Origin: Candidatus Reconcilbacillus cellulovorans
Lineage (GTDB): Bacteria; Bacillota; Bacilli; Paenibacillales; Reconciliibacillaceae
Assembly: GCA_002507565.1 (NCBI GenBank)
Contig: MOXJ01000004.1
Location: forward strand, 1-64,000
Direction: 5' to 3'
Length of the DNA stretch: 64,000 nucleotides
Positions 41,503 through 50,829 of this stretch are shown piece by piece (the first letter of the stretch is position 1; the number at the start of each line of letters is the position of its first letter). Below the pieces are notes generated by a model. It was not told the origin of the DNA, searched no databases, and saw nothing but the letters and a program-made list of their open reading frames with translations. The translations under genes were made by a program, and so were the position numbers.

Positions 41503-42909
41503 ATGGAACATCCTGCCCGATATGCCGGACGGAAAGTGGTCGTACTCGGACTTGCGAAAAGCGGGGCGGCCGCCGCCAGACTCTTCCGTTCCTTCGGCGC
41601 CGAGGTCGTCGCCAGCGATCGGAAGCCGCGCGAGCAATGTCCGGAAGCAGAAGAATTGGAAAGGTTAGGGGTACAGGTCGTCTGCGGCGGGCATCCGCCG
41701 GAATTGATCGGTCCCGACACCGCGCTCGTCGTCAAAAATCCCGGTATCCCTTACAGCGCCGATCCGATCGAGCGGGTGGCTGCGCTCGGCATTGAAATTG
41801 TGACCGAAGTCGAGGTGGCGTACTGGCTGTGCCGGGCTCCGATCATCGGCGTCACCGGTTCCAACGGCAAAACGACCACGACCGCCTGGATCGGGCGTAT
41901 GCTGGAGGAATCGGGAATCCGCGTCGTCGTCGCCGGCAACATCGGCACACCGCTGTGCGACGTCGTCGGAAGCGTCGGGGAAGACGGCTGGGTCGTCGCC
42001 GAATTGAGCAGTTTTCAGCTGAAAGGCACCGTGCGGTTTCGGCCGAAAGTGGCGGTATTGCTCAATATCACCGAGACGCATCTCGATTATCACGGCTCGA
42101 TGGACGATTATATCGCCTCCAAAGCGAAACTCTTCGCGAACCAGAGCGACGCGGACGTCGCCGTGCTGAACGCGGACGACGCCGTGTGCCGGCGGCTGGC
42201 GCCTAGGCTCCGCGCCCGCGTCATGTATTTTTCGGCATCGGGGCCTGTCGAGCGCGGAGTGTTCATCGATGTCGACGCGCTCGTCTACCGCGACGGCGAA
42301 GGCAATGAAATTCCGCTTGTTCCCGTCGCCGAACTCGGCGTACCGGGCTGCTACAACGCAGAGAACGCCGCAGCAGCCGCGTGTGCCGCGATGGCGGCTG
42401 GTGCCGATCCCGACGCCGTCCGGCGCGCGCTGAGGACGTTTCGCGGCGTGGAACACCGCATGGAGCGGGTGGCAGAGCTCGGCGGCGTGACGTACTACAA
42501 CAATTCAAAGGCGACCAACAGCACCGCGACGCTTCGCGTCCTCGAAGGGTTCGGCCGCCCCGTCGTCCTGATCGTCGGTGGCCAGGACCGCGGCGCGGAT
42601 TTCTCCGATCTTGTTCCCGTGTTGGCCGAAAAGGCGCGCGGCGTCGTCGCGCTCGGGGAGACCGGGGAACGCATCGGTCGGCGCGCCCGGGAAGCCGGCG
42701 TGCGCGACGTCGTCGTGATCGAGCGGCGCGATCCTGTCGAGGCGATGCGCGAAGCGGTCCTGGCCGCCAGCCGAATCGCGCGGCCGGGCGATGCGGTCGT
42801 CCTGTCGCCTGCTTGCGCGAGCTGGGACATGTTCGCATCTTATGAGGAACGCGGGAGACTGTTCAAGCAGGCGGTGTCGGAGTTGGCGGAACGGGCGGCG
42901 AAGCGATGA
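41503..42909 (+). CDS. murD: UDP-MurNAc-L-alanine:D-glutamate ligase
   Basis: MurD (468 aa) adds D-glutamate to UDP-MurNAc-L-Ala. The N-terminal Rossmann-like domain reads VVVLGLAKSGAAAARLF. The ATP site is VTGSNGKTTTTAWI near residue 119, followed by ELSSFQL, LNITETHLDYHGS and YNNSKATNSTATLRVL. ATG 41503 follows AAGGGAG by 11 bases; a reading from further upstream runs into mraY in another frame and is not real. Confidence 0.96.
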   Translation: MEHPARYAGRKVVVLGLAKSGAAAARLFRSFGAEVVASDRKPREQCPEAEELERLGVQVVCGGHPPELIGPDTALVVKNPGIPYSADPIERVAALGIEIVTEVEVAYWLCRAPIIGVTGSNGKTTTTAWIGRMLEESGIRVVVAGNIGTPLCDVVGSVGEDGWVVAELSSFQLKGTVRFRPKVAVLLNITETHLDYHGSMDDYIASKAKLFANQSDADVAVLNADDAVCRRLAPRLRARVMYFSASGPVERGVFIDVDALVYRDGEGNEIPLVPVAELGVPGCYNAENAAAAACAAMAAGADPDAVRRALRTFRGVEHRMERVAELGGVTYYNNSKATNSTATLRVLEGFGRPVVLIVGGQDRGADFSDLVPVLAEKARGVVALGETGERIGRRAREAGVRDVVVIERRDPVEAMREAVLAASRIARPGDAVVLSPACASWDMFASYEERGRLFKQAVSELAERAAKR

Positions 42910-42939
42910 CGCCCGAAAGACGTACGGGAGGTGCGGCCG

Positions 42940-44049
42940 ATGGGCGACGCGAAAACGGCGGTTCGTCCGATGCCGGACGCATGGCTTGCGGCCGCGGCGC
43001 TGGCGATTTTGGCACTCGGCGTCGCGATGGTGTACAGCGCCAGCTCGGCGCTTGCCTTTCACGAGTTCGGCGATTCGTTTTATTACGTCAAAAGGCAGGC
43101 GATCTTTGCTGCGCTCGGCGTATTGGCGATGCAGGCGGCCATGCGGGTGGAATACCGGGCATGGCATCGGTACGCGCATGTTTTGTTGGCCGTTTGTTTC
43201 GCCCTTCTCGTCGTCGTACTCATTCCCGGCATCGGCGACGTGCGCGGCGGCGCACGGAGCTGGCTCGGCATCGGGTCGTTCGGCATTCAGCCTTCCGAGT
43301 TTATGAAGTTCGGGCTGATTGTCTTTCTGGCACGGCATCTGTCCGAACGCGGCCGGGAGCTTCGACGGTTTTTCCGGGGATTGCTGCCTCCGCTGGCCCT
43401 GATTGCAGCCGCGTTCGGGCTGATCATGCTGCAGCCGGATTTCGGCACCGGCGCGGTGCTCGTGGCGGCCTCGCTCATGATGGTTTTTGCGGCGGGCGCC
43501 CGGTTCGCCCATCTCGCCGCCCTCGCCGGCGTCGGCCTCGCCGGATTGGCCGCGTTGATCGCCGCCGCTCCGTACCGGTTGCGCCGAATTGTCGCTTTCC
43601 TGGATCCCTGGTCCGACCCGCTCGGGGCCGGTTACCAGGCGATTCAGTCGCTTTACGCAATCGGCCCCGGCGGCCTCTTTGGACTTGGCTACGGAAACAG
43701 CCTGCAAAAACATAGTTACTTGCCGGAGCCGCAGACCGACTTTATTTTTTCAATTTTGGCGGAAGAGCTTGGGTTTTTGGGAGGGGCGGCGCTGATTGCG
43801 TTGTTTCTGGTCTTCGTGTGGAGAGGAATGCGGGCGGCGATGATGGCGCCGGATGCTTTCGGCGGTCTGCTGGCGACAGGGCTTGTCGGCATGGTGGCCG
43901 TGCAGGTGATCATCAACATCGGCGTCGTCATCGGACTGCTGCCGGTCACGGGCATCACGCTGCCGTTGGTCAGCTACGGCGGGTCCTCGCTGACGCTCGT
44001 GTTGACGGCGATCGGAGTGCTTTTGAACATCTCGAGGCACGCAAGGTGA
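42940..44049 (+). CDS. spoVE: SEDS-family peptidoglycan polymerase SpoVE/FtsW
   Basis: A SEDS glycosyltransferase (369 aa) with ten membrane segments that polymerises lipid II together with a class B PBP. Family marks are MVYSASSALAF, ARSWLGIGSFGIQPSEFMK, LQPDFGTGAV, the conserved YQAIQSLYAIGPGGLFGLGYGNS block with the QKHSYLPEPQTDFIFS sequence, and LPLVSYGGSS. In Bacillus the gene in this dcw slot is spoVE and ftsW lies elsewhere; by that logic it is the SpoVD partner, but sequence alone does not exclude FtsW. GGGAGG precedes the ATG by about 8 bases. Confidence 0.9.
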   Translation: MGDAKTAVRPMPDAWLAAAALAILALGVAMVYSASSALAFHEFGDSFYYVKRQAIFAALGVLAMQAAMRVEYRAWHRYAHVLLAVCFALLVVVLIPGIGDVRGGARSWLGIGSFGIQPSEFMKFGLIVFLARHLSERGRELRRFFRGLLPPLALIAAAFGLIMLQPDFGTGAVLVAASLMMVFAAGARFAHLAALAGVGLAGLAALIAAAPYRLRRIVAFLDPWSDPLGAGYQAIQSLYAIGPGGLFGLGYGNSLQKHSYLPEPQTDFIFSILAEELGFLGGAALIALFLVFVWRGMRAAMMAPDAFGGLLATGLVGMVAVQVIINIGVVIGLLPVTGITLPLVSYGGSSLTLVLTAIGVLLNISRHAR

Positions 44050-44060
44050 GGGGACCTTCG

Positions 44061-45143
44061 GTGCGCACGATCGTGTTTACCGGCGGAGGAACGGCGGGAC
44101 ACGCGACGCCCAACCTCGCGCTGATCGCCCGATTGCGGCGCGAGGGATGGAACGTCGCGTACATCGGGTCGTCTTCCGGCATCGAGCGTCGCCTGGCGGA
44201 ATCGCTCGGTGTTTCTTATTTTTCGATTTCGACTGGAAAATGGCGCCGGTATTTCGACTGGAACAACGCGAAAGACCCGTTTCGCGTCGTCAAAGGAGTA
44301 GCGGACGCGTTCGCCGCGCTGCGACGGTTGCGTCCGGATCTTGTTTTTTCCAAAGGCGGTTATGTAGCGGTGCCGGTCGTGTGGGCGGCGTGGCTGCTCG
44401 GCATTCCTGTTGTCGTTCACGAATCCGACGTGACGCCGGGATTGGCCAACCGGCTGTCCGCGCCGTTTGCCCGTTTCGTTTGCGTCACGTTTCCCGAAAC
44501 GGCCGGCCGGATCGGGCGTAAGGCGGTGTGGACGGGTTTGCCGGTGCGCGAGGAGTTGTTCGCAGGTAAGGCGGATGTCGGGCGTTCGCTGTGCGGATTT
44601 CCCCCGGATCGACCGGTTGTGCTCGTTATGGGCGGAAGCCAGGGGTCCAAGTCGATCAACGCGGCGGTGCGAAGCCGACTCGACGACTGGTTGCAGCGGT
44701 TTTGCGTCATTCATATTTGCGGCGAAGGCAACGTCGACCCGGTGCTCGACCGTCGCGACGGTTATCGACAGTTTGCTTTTGCGGCCGACGAACTGCCGCA
44801 TCTGTTGGCCGCGGCGGACATCGTCGTCTCGCGCGCGGGATCGACGTCGATCCATGAATTTTTGGCGCTGCGCAAACCGATGTTGCTCGTACCGCTTGGC
44901 AAACGCGCAAGCCGCGGCGACCAGCTGCTCAATGCCGACTCGTTCGCTCGGCGCGGATTCGCCCGGGTAGTCCTGGAAGAAGAGCTGGACGGCGGCAGGC
45001 TGCTTGCGGAAGCGGTCCGGCTGTACGAACAGCGCGACGCGTTTGTCGCCCGGATGGCCGGAAGCCGACCGGACGGTTCGGAACGGATTCTGGAGCTGAT
45101 CCGAAAGATCGTCGAATCCAGACGGGCGGATGCCGGCCGCTAG
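44061..45143 (+). CDS. murG: UDP-GlcNAc:lipid I N-acetylglucosaminyltransferase
   Basis: MurG (360 aa) converts lipid I to lipid II at the inner face of the membrane. The N-terminal glycine-rich loop is FTGGGTAGHATPNLALI (the Ala and Asn variants are usual in Paenibacillaceae). KGGYVAVPVVWAAW, HESDVTPGLANRL, the second loop VMGGSQGSKSIN and the donor-binding SRAGSTSIHEFLALRKPMLLVPL are present. GTG 44061 follows GTGAGGGGA. A longer reading from inside spoVE is another frame and is discarded. Confidence 0.95.
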   Translation: MRTIVFTGGGTAGHATPNLALIARLRREGWNVAYIGSSSGIERRLAESLGVSYFSISTGKWRRYFDWNNAKDPFRVVKGVADAFAALRRLRPDLVFSKGGYVAVPVVWAAWLLGIPVVVHESDVTPGLANRLSAPFARFVCVTFPETAGRIGRKAVWTGLPVREELFAGKADVGRSLCGFPPDRPVVLVMGGSQGSKSINAAVRSRLDDWLQRFCVIHICGEGNVDPVLDRRDGYRQFAFAADELPHLLAAADIVVSRAGSTSIHEFLALRKPMLLVPLGKRASRGDQLLNADSFARRGFARVVLEEELDGGRLLAEAVRLYEQRDAFVARMAGSRPDGSERILELIRKIVESRRADAGR

Positions 45144-45230
45144 GCGGCTGTCACCTTTGCCGTCCTCCGGCATACGATACATTGTAACGGACCGGCGGAC
45201 GGCACGCCCACGAAAGGAGGAACGCGGCCG

Positions 45231-46136
45231 ATGCGGCGGGTTGCGGCCGAACTTCGCGCACGGGGCGTGTCGGACATTCGACTGGACGAACCGCTCGCTC
45301 TCCATACGACATGGAAAATCGGTGGGCCGGCCGATCTATTGGTCGTGCCGCACGACAAGCGGGAACTGGCGGAGACGGTCGCCGTCCTGCGCGATGCCGG
45401 AGTTCCTTGGTTGGTGCTCGGGCGCGGATCCAACGTGCTGGTGACCGACAAAGGCGTGCGCGGCGTTGTCGTCAAGCTGGGCGATGGATTGGCGCGCGTC
45501 CGGTTTGACGGCGTCCGCGTGACAGCCGGCGGAGCGGTTTCGCTCATCAAACTGGCGGTTGTGGCGGCTAAGCGCGGGCTGTCCGGGCTCGAGTTCGCTT
45601 CCGGCATACCGGGCACCGTCGGCGGCGCGGTATTTATGAACGCGGGCGCACACGGGTCCGATATGTCGAAAGTCGTCGAAAAAGCGGAAGTGTTGACGCC
45701 GGCCGGCGTATGGGCGGAATGGAGCGGCGCGGAATTGGAATTCGGCTACCGTCATTCGCGGTTGCACCGCGAACCGGCGATCGTGACGGAGGTCGTGTTT
45801 CGCCTGGGACCCGACGACCGCCGCGAGATCGAGGCGCGCATGACTGCTTACCGCGAGCGCCGGTTGCGGACCCAGCCGTTTACCTCGGCGTGCGCCGGCA
45901 GCACGTTCCGCAACCCGCCGGATGCGCACGCGGCCGAGCTGATCGAAAAGGCGGGACTGAAAGGATTTCGCGTCGGCGGCGCGCAAATTTCACCGCTGCA
46001 TGCCAATTTCATCGTTAACACTGGCGATGCGACGGCCCGCGACGTGCTGACGCTCATGGACCTGATCCGGTCAAGGGTGTACGACGCGTTCGGAATCGAG
46101 CTGGTTCCGGAAATCGTCGTGGTGGGCGAGCGCTGA
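45231..46136 (+). CDS. murB: UDP-N-acetylenolpyruvoylglucosamine reductase
   Basis: MurB (301 aa), a flavoenzyme that reduces the MurA product to UDP-MurNAc with NADPH. FAD-binding segments are TTWKIGGPADLLVVP, VLGRGSNVLVTDKG and GLEFASGIPGTVGGAVFMNAGAHG; the active Ser is in CAGSTFRNP and the C-terminal Glu in FGIELVPEIVVVG. This is the short type II form found in Bacilli. AAAGGAGG precedes the ATG by 9 bases. An 87-bp gap before it has a mediocre promoter candidate (TTTGCC near 45154, TACATT near 45177). Confidence 0.96.
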   Translation: MRRVAAELRARGVSDIRLDEPLALHTTWKIGGPADLLVVPHDKRELAETVAVLRDAGVPWLVLGRGSNVLVTDKGVRGVVVKLGDGLARVRFDGVRVTAGGAVSLIKLAVVAAKRGLSGLEFASGIPGTVGGAVFMNAGAHGSDMSKVVEKAEVLTPAGVWAEWSGAELEFGYRHSRLHREPAIVTEVVFRLGPDDRREIEARMTAYRERRLRTQPFTSACAGSTFRNPPDAHAAELIEKAGLKGFRVGGAQISPLHANFIVNTGDATARDVLTLMDLIRSRVYDAFGIELVPEIVVVGER

Positions 46137-46152
46137 GCGCGGAGGTGGGATA

Positions 46153-47439
46153 TTGGAGAAGCTGTTGATCGACGGCGGTTATCCGCTGGCCGGAAAAGTA
46201 CGGGTTCACGGCGCAAAGAACGCGGCGTTGCCGATTATGGCCGCTAGTCTACTCATCGACGGTCCCGTCGTGATCCGCAACGTACCCGATCTTCTGGACA
46301 TCCGGACGATGCTTTCGATCTTGCGGGAGCTCGGTTGCCGCACGGAGATGGAGAAGGATGCGGTGACGGTCAACGCCGGCTCACTGAAATCGTTCGAGAT
46401 TCCGGAAACGCTGATGAGCCGCATGCGTTCTTCGATTTTTCTGATGGGTCCGCTGTTGGCGAAGTTCGGCGAGGTTCACGTGTACCCGCCCGGCGGTTGT
46501 GCGATCGGAGAAAGAAAAATCGACCTTCATCTGCAAGGATTGCGCGCGCTCGGAGCTGAGATCGAGCAGAAAGGCGGCAAAATCGTCTGTCGCGCGAAAA
46601 AGCTCGTCGGCGCCGACATCGCACTGGACTATCCGAGCGTCGGCGCGACGGAAAACATCATGATGGCCGCCGTTCTGGCCGAAGGCAGGACGACGATCGT
46701 GGGCGCCGCGCGCGAACCGGAAATTCAGGATCTGCAAAATTTCCTGAACGCAATGGGCGCACGCGTCGTCGGCGCAGGCACGGACACGATCACCGTCGAC
46801 GGTTTGAAGCGGCTCAATCCCGGGGCCGGCGCCGTTTATGCGGTCATTCCCGACCGGATCGTCGCCGGTACGCTGATGATCGCGGCCGCCGCCACGCGGG
46901 GAGACATCGAGCTGGAAGGCGTTACGCCGGGGCATTTGACGTCGGTTGTCCATGCGCTCCGGCTTGCAGGAGTTCAGGTCGAAATCGAGAACGATAGGAT
47001 GCAAGTCCGCTGTCCGTCTCGACCGATAGCGGTGGAGCGGATTGTCACCGCCCCTCACCCCGGTTTTCCGACCGACCTGCAGGCGCAGATGATGGCGCTT
47101 TTGGCTTCGGCGGACGGCGTAAGCATCATCAAGGAAACGGTCTTCAACGGCCGGTTCCGGCACGTCCACGAATTATGCCGAATGGGCGCCGACATCCGCG
47201 TCGATGGAAGCAGCGCTTTCATTCGCGGCGTACCGCGGCTGCACGGAGCGACGGTTGAAGCGACCGATCTGCGGGCCGGTGCCGCGCTCGTCATCGCCGG
47301 GCTTGCGGCCGACGGCCGGACGTCGGTCGAACAGATTCACCATATCGATCGCGGGTACGACCGCATCGAGCGGGTGTTGGCCGGTCTCGGCGCGAAAATC
47401 CAACGGTATGTCCAAGCGGCCGAATCGCTGAATGTTTGA
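46153..47439 (+). CDS. murA: UDP-N-acetylglucosamine 1-carboxyvinyltransferase
   Basis: MurA (428 aa) transfers enolpyruvate from PEP to UDP-GlcNAc, the first committed step of peptidoglycan synthesis and the target of fosfomycin. The substrate loop KNAALPIMAASLL and the catalytic loop PPGGCAIGERKID with the reactive Cys (near residue 117) are intact, so fosfomycin sensitivity is expected. The TTG start follows GGAGGTG. It lies between murB and divIB, an arrangement seen in Paenibacillaceae. Confidence 0.96.
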   Translation: MEKLLIDGGYPLAGKVRVHGAKNAALPIMAASLLIDGPVVIRNVPDLLDIRTMLSILRELGCRTEMEKDAVTVNAGSLKSFEIPETLMSRMRSSIFLMGPLLAKFGEVHVYPPGGCAIGERKIDLHLQGLRALGAEIEQKGGKIVCRAKKLVGADIALDYPSVGATENIMMAAVLAEGRTTIVGAAREPEIQDLQNFLNAMGARVVGAGTDTITVDGLKRLNPGAGAVYAVIPDRIVAGTLMIAAAATRGDIELEGVTPGHLTSVVHALRLAGVQVEIENDRMQVRCPSRPIAVERIVTAPHPGFPTDLQAQMMALLASADGVSIIKETVFNGRFRHVHELCRMGADIRVDGSSAFIRGVPRLHGATVEATDLRAGAALVIAGLAADGRTSVEQIHHIDRGYDRIERVLAGLGAKIQRYVQAAESLNV

Positions 47440-47460
47440 AAGCGGAGGTGGCTTTCGCCC

Positions 47461-48210
47461 GTGCGGTCGGAAAGGCGGCGTTCCGGCGCGTTTCGGCGCG
47501 CGACCCGGCTGGTGTTGCTTTTTTTCACTATTATATTCGTCGGGCTGTTTTTTCAGTCTCCCGTCAGCAAAGTCGGTCGGATCGACGTCGTCGGCGCCCG
47601 GTGGACCGATCCGGCCGACATCCGGCGGGCTTCGGGCGTTTCCGAAGGCGACTTTTTTTTCGGGTTCCGCGCCCGCGCAGCGGAAAACCGTATTGCTTCC
47701 GCGTTCCCCTCGGTGCGTGAAGTCCGGGTGATCCGACGGTTTCCGGGGGAGGTCCGCATCGTCGTTGACGAATATCCGAAAGTCGCCTACGAAATCAAAG
47801 AAGACGGGACGTTGATGGCGGTGTTGGAAAACGCGGCGTCGGTGCCTGCAGGAAATGAAGTTCCCGATCGCCCGATTCTGACCGGATGGGAAAGGGCGCC
47901 GGAGTTGAAACGTCGGCTTTGCGAACGTCTGGCGCGGATTCCATCGGGGCTTCTTGCGGATTTCTCCGAAATTCGCCCGGATCCGCTGCCGTTTTTCGAA
48001 GACCGCATCCGCATTTATACGCGGTCGCGCTATGAAGTGTTGGCGCGCATCGAGGATTTGCACGAAAAAATCGCGCTTTTGAATGAAATGATCCATCGCC
48101 AGTCGGAGCTCGACCGGCAGCAAAACCGCGAACGGCGCGGTATTTTCTCGATCGTAGGCGACCAAGCTTATTTTTCGCCCGAAGAGCCGGCCTCTGTGCA
48201 AGCGCAATGA
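47461..48210 (+). CDS. divIB: Cell division protein DivIB/FtsQ
   Basis: A bitopic divisome protein (249 aa). A short basic cytoplasmic tail precedes one membrane helix (LVLLFFTIIFVGLFFQS) and an extracellular POTRA domain (VGRIDVVGARWTDPADIRRASGV, VREVRVIRRFPGEVRIVVDE, in parts), then the FtsQ/DivIB beta domain. It holds FtsL and DivIC at the septum. GTG 47461 follows GGAGGTGG. Position before ftsA-ftsZ supports the call. Confidence 0.92.
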   Translation: MRSERRRSGAFRRATRLVLLFFTIIFVGLFFQSPVSKVGRIDVVGARWTDPADIRRASGVSEGDFFFGFRARAAENRIASAFPSVREVRVIRRFPGEVRIVVDEYPKVAYEIKEDGTLMAVLENAASVPAGNEVPDRPILTGWERAPELKRRLCERLARIPSGLLADFSEIRPDPLPFFEDRIRIYTRSRYEVLARIEDLHEKIALLNEMIHRQSELDRQQNRERRGIFSIVGDQAYFSPEEPASVQAQ

Positions 48211-48215
48211 GCATG

Positions 48216-48224
48216 TGATAGAAT
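48216..48224 (+). promoter_or_regulatory. Extended -10 promoter for ftsA-ftsZ
   Basis: TG-A-TAGAAT (48216-48224) lies just after the divIB stop and 59 bp before ftsA. There is no clear -35. It would allow ftsAZ expression independent of the long dcw transcript. Confidence 0.5.
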
Positions 48225-48282
48225 TAATGATTAACAGGGAAGTGCCGTTCCGCCTAGAGGCAGGATTGGGAGGTGCCACCGT

Positions 48283-49536
48283 TTGAGCGGAAACGAGATC
48301 GTCGTCGGTCTTGACGTCGGCACGTCGAAAGTACGCGCCATTATCGGTGAAATCGGCAACGGAACGTTGAACATCGTCGGCGTGGGAACGGCGGATTCGG
48401 AAGGGATACGCAAAGGTTCGATCGTCGACATCGACCTGACGGTCAAATCGATCCGGCAGGCGATCGAACACGCCGAACGGATGATCGGCGTCGGGATCGC
48501 GGACGTCTATGTCGGCATCACGGGGCATCACATCGCACTTCTTTCGTCGAAAGGCGTCGTCGCGGTCTCGAACGAAGACCGGGAAATCGGTGAGGAAGAC
48601 GTCGAGCGCGTCCTTCAGGCGGCCAAGGTGGTGGCTCTTCCGCCCGAACGGGAAATCGTCGGCATCGTGCCGAGGCAATATTTGGTGGACGGGCTCGACG
48701 GCATTCAGGACCCGCGAGGCATGATCGGCGTCCGCCTTGAGGTCGAGGCGACGCTGGTGACCGGCGCAAAGACGGCGATACATAATTTGGTACGTTGCGT
48801 GGAGCGAGCGGGCGTGCATGTGGCGGGGCTCGTGTTGACGCCGCTTGCGGAGGGACAGTTGGCGTTGTCGCGGGATGAGAAGACCGTCGGCGTCGTTCTG
48901 GTCGACATCGGGGCCGGCACGACGACGATTTCCGTCTTCGAGGAAGGCCATTTGGCGGCAACCTCGACGTTGCCGGTCGGCGGCGATCTGATTACGAGCG
49001 ACATCGCCTACGGTCTGAAAACACGCAAGGACGTCGCAGAAAAAATCAAGCTGAAATACGGTTGTGCGCTCGTCGAGCTTGCCGACGGCAAGCAGCTGTT
49101 CAAGGCTGCGAGAATCGGCGACGATCTGGAGAACGAATACAGTCAGGTCGAACTCGCGCATATCATCGAACCGCGTGTTCTGGAAATGTTTCAGTTGATC
49201 GCCCAAGAGGTTCGGCGTCTCGGCGTTCAGGATCCTCCCGGAGGGTTCGTCTTGACGGGCGGAGCCGTCTCGTTGCCGGGCATGCTGGCGGCGGCCGGTC
49301 GAGAGCTCGGCGCGAGCGTCCGCATTGCGATGCCCGATTATGTCGGCGTGCGCGACCCATCATACACCGGAGGCGTCGGTATCATCCGGTACGTCGCCGG
49401 GTTCGTCCGGCCGCGTTCGCCGCTTTCGACGTCCAAACGCCCGGTTTTTTCGAGAAAGTCGTCGAGGCAGCAGACCGCCGCTTCAAAGCCGGGCGTGCTG
49501 GAACGGTTCAAAAACTGGATCAGCGATTACATTTAG
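48283..49536 (+). CDS. ftsA: Cell division protein FtsA
   Basis: An actin-like ATPase (417 aa) that tethers FtsZ to the membrane. The phosphate 1 loop is VVGLDVGTSKVRAIIGE, the phosphate 2 region VVLVDIGAGTTTISVFEEG, and the adenosine motif GFVLTGGAVSLPGM. The SHS2/1C domain lies between. The C-terminal RFKNWISDYI is the amphipathic membrane-targeting helix. The TTG start is supported by GGGAGGTG 8 bases upstream. ftsZ follows after 12 bp. Confidence 0.97.
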   Translation: MSGNEIVVGLDVGTSKVRAIIGEIGNGTLNIVGVGTADSEGIRKGSIVDIDLTVKSIRQAIEHAERMIGVGIADVYVGITGHHIALLSSKGVVAVSNEDREIGEEDVERVLQAAKVVALPPEREIVGIVPRQYLVDGLDGIQDPRGMIGVRLEVEATLVTGAKTAIHNLVRCVERAGVHVAGLVLTPLAEGQLALSRDEKTVGVVLVDIGAGTTTISVFEEGHLAATSTLPVGGDLITSDIAYGLKTRKDVAEKIKLKYGCALVELADGKQLFKAARIGDDLENEYSQVELAHIIEPRVLEMFQLIAQEVRRLGVQDPPGGFVLTGGAVSLPGMLAAAGRELGASVRIAMPDYVGVRDPSYTGGVGIIRYVAGFVRPRSPLSTSKRPVFSRKSSRQQTAASKPGVLERFKNWISDYI

Positions 49537-49548
49537 GGGAGATCGCCA

Positions 49549-50655
49549 ATGATGGTAGAACTGGATTTGGAGACGGAACCGCTTGCCCGGATCAAGGTGA
49601 TCGGGGTCGGCGGCGGCGGCGGCAACGCCGTCAACCGGATGATCGCATCCGGCGTCACCGGTGTGGAGTTCATTACGGCGAACACCGACGCGCAGGCGCT
49701 TCAAAATTCGATGGCCGAAACCAAGCTGCAGCTCGGCGAGAAGCTGACGCGCGGCCTCGGTGCAGGCGCCAATCCGGAAATCGGCAAGAAAGCCGCCGAA
49801 GAATCCCGAGAAGCGCTGATGAATGCGCTGAAAGGGGCGGATATGGTGTTCGTAACGGCGGGGATGGGCGGCGGGACGGGTACCGGTGCGGCGCCGGTCA
49901 TCGCGGAGATCGCTAAAGAATGCGGCGCGCTGACCGTGGCGGTCGTGACGCGGCCCTTTACCTTCGAGGGGCCGAAGCGCGCCCGCCAGGCGGAACAGGG
50001 TATTGCCGCGCTGCGCGAGAAAGTCGATACCTTGATCGTCATTCCGAACGACAGGCTGCTTGAGATCGTCGACAAGAAGACGCCGATGATCGAAGCGTTC
50101 CGCCACGCCGACAATGTGTTGCGCCAGGGCGTACAGGGGATTTCGGACCTGATTCAGCGGCCCGGGTTGATCAACCTCGATTTCGCCGACGTCAAAACGA
50201 TCATGTCGGAGCGCGGTTCCGCGCTGATGGGCGTCGGCGTCGCGTCGGGAGAAAACCGCGCAGCGGAAGCGGCCAAGCGAGCGATCATGAGTCCGCTTCT
50301 TGAGACGTCGATCGAGGGGGCGCGAGGCATCCTGATGAACATAACGGGCGGCGTCAACCTGAGCCTGTACGAGGTCAACGAAGCGGCCGACATCGTCATC
50401 GCACATTCGGACCCGGACGTCAACATGATTTTCGGCGCCATCATCGACGAAAATCTGAACGACGAAATTATCGTGACCGTCATCGCCACGGGATTCGAAC
50501 CGAAGCCAGCGCCGCAGGCCCGCAAAGGCGCTGCGCCTGGCCCTCAGGAAGACGTGCGCCCGCCGCTTCGGCCGTTCGGCCAGTCGATTACGCCGGACCA
50601 GCTTGACATTCCGGCGTTTATCCGCAATCGCAACAAAAACCCGTTCGACAAATGA
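49549..50655 (+). CDS. ftsZ: Cell division protein FtsZ
   Basis: The tubulin-like GTPase (368 aa) that forms the division ring. The nucleotide site begins [16 protein letters not shown], and the tubulin signature [16 protein letters not shown] is near residue 107. The T7 catalytic loop [11 protein letters not shown] is intact. A Pro/Arg-rich linker leads to the conserved tail [14 protein letters not shown] that binds FtsA and SepF. Two consecutive ATGs start the gene behind AGGGGAG. A terminator follows and closes the dcw cluster. Confidence 0.98.
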   Translation: MMVELDLETEPLARIKVIGVGGGGGNAVNRMIASGVTGVEFITANTDAQALQNSMAETKLQLGEKLTRGLGAGANPEIGKKAAEESREALMNALKGADMVFVTAGMGGGTGTGAAPVIAEIAKECGALTVAVVTRPFTFEGPKRARQAEQGIAALREKVDTLIVIPNDRLLEIVDKKTPMIEAFRHADNVLRQGVQGISDLIQRPGLINLDFADVKTIMSERGSALMGVGVASGENRAAEAAKRAIMSPLLETSIEGARGILMNITGGVNLSLYEVNEAADIVIAHSDPDVNMIFGAIIDENLNDEIIVTVIATGFEPKPAPQARKGAAPGPQEDVRPPLRPFGQSITPDQLDIPAFIRNRNKNPFDK

Positions 50656-50680
50656 TTCCGCGTGCGATGATTCGAGCCTG

Positions 50681-50712
50681 CGGCTGCCGTCGCTTGAACG
50701 GCGGCCGTTTTT
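50681..50712 (+). terminator. Intrinsic terminator after ftsZ
   Basis: CGGCTGCCGT (50681-50690) pairs with ACGGCGGCCG (50698-50707), one G-T pair, followed by TTTTT. Confidence 0.85.
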
Positions 50713-50750
50713 CTTTTGTCTCCGAGCGCCTCGAAAAATTTTGGGCGGCC

Positions 50751-50794
50751 TGCGACAAGGTTCGGCAAGTTCCGGAATAGGATTGAACTATACT
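50751..50794 (+). promoter_or_regulatory. Putative Spo0A-activated spoIIG promoter
   Basis: TGCGACA (50751-50757) and TTCGGCA (50761-50767) each match the Spo0A box TTCGACA at 6 of 7 and are spaced 10 bp apart, one helical turn. A -10 TATACT follows at 50789-50794, about 21 bp on, with no -35 at 17 bp. This copies the layout of the Bacillus spoIIG promoter. Confidence 0.6.
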
Positions 50795-50829
50795 GGGATC
50801 GGACCGTGTGCGGAGGCGGATCAGAAACG

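Noticed and set aside
47173-49206. 677-codon open frame antisense to murA, divIB and ftsA
   Set aside because: High GC and strong third-position bias of the real genes keep the antisense frame open. It has no ribosome site, crosses gene borders and encodes low-complexity Arg/Asp/Phe-rich sequence.
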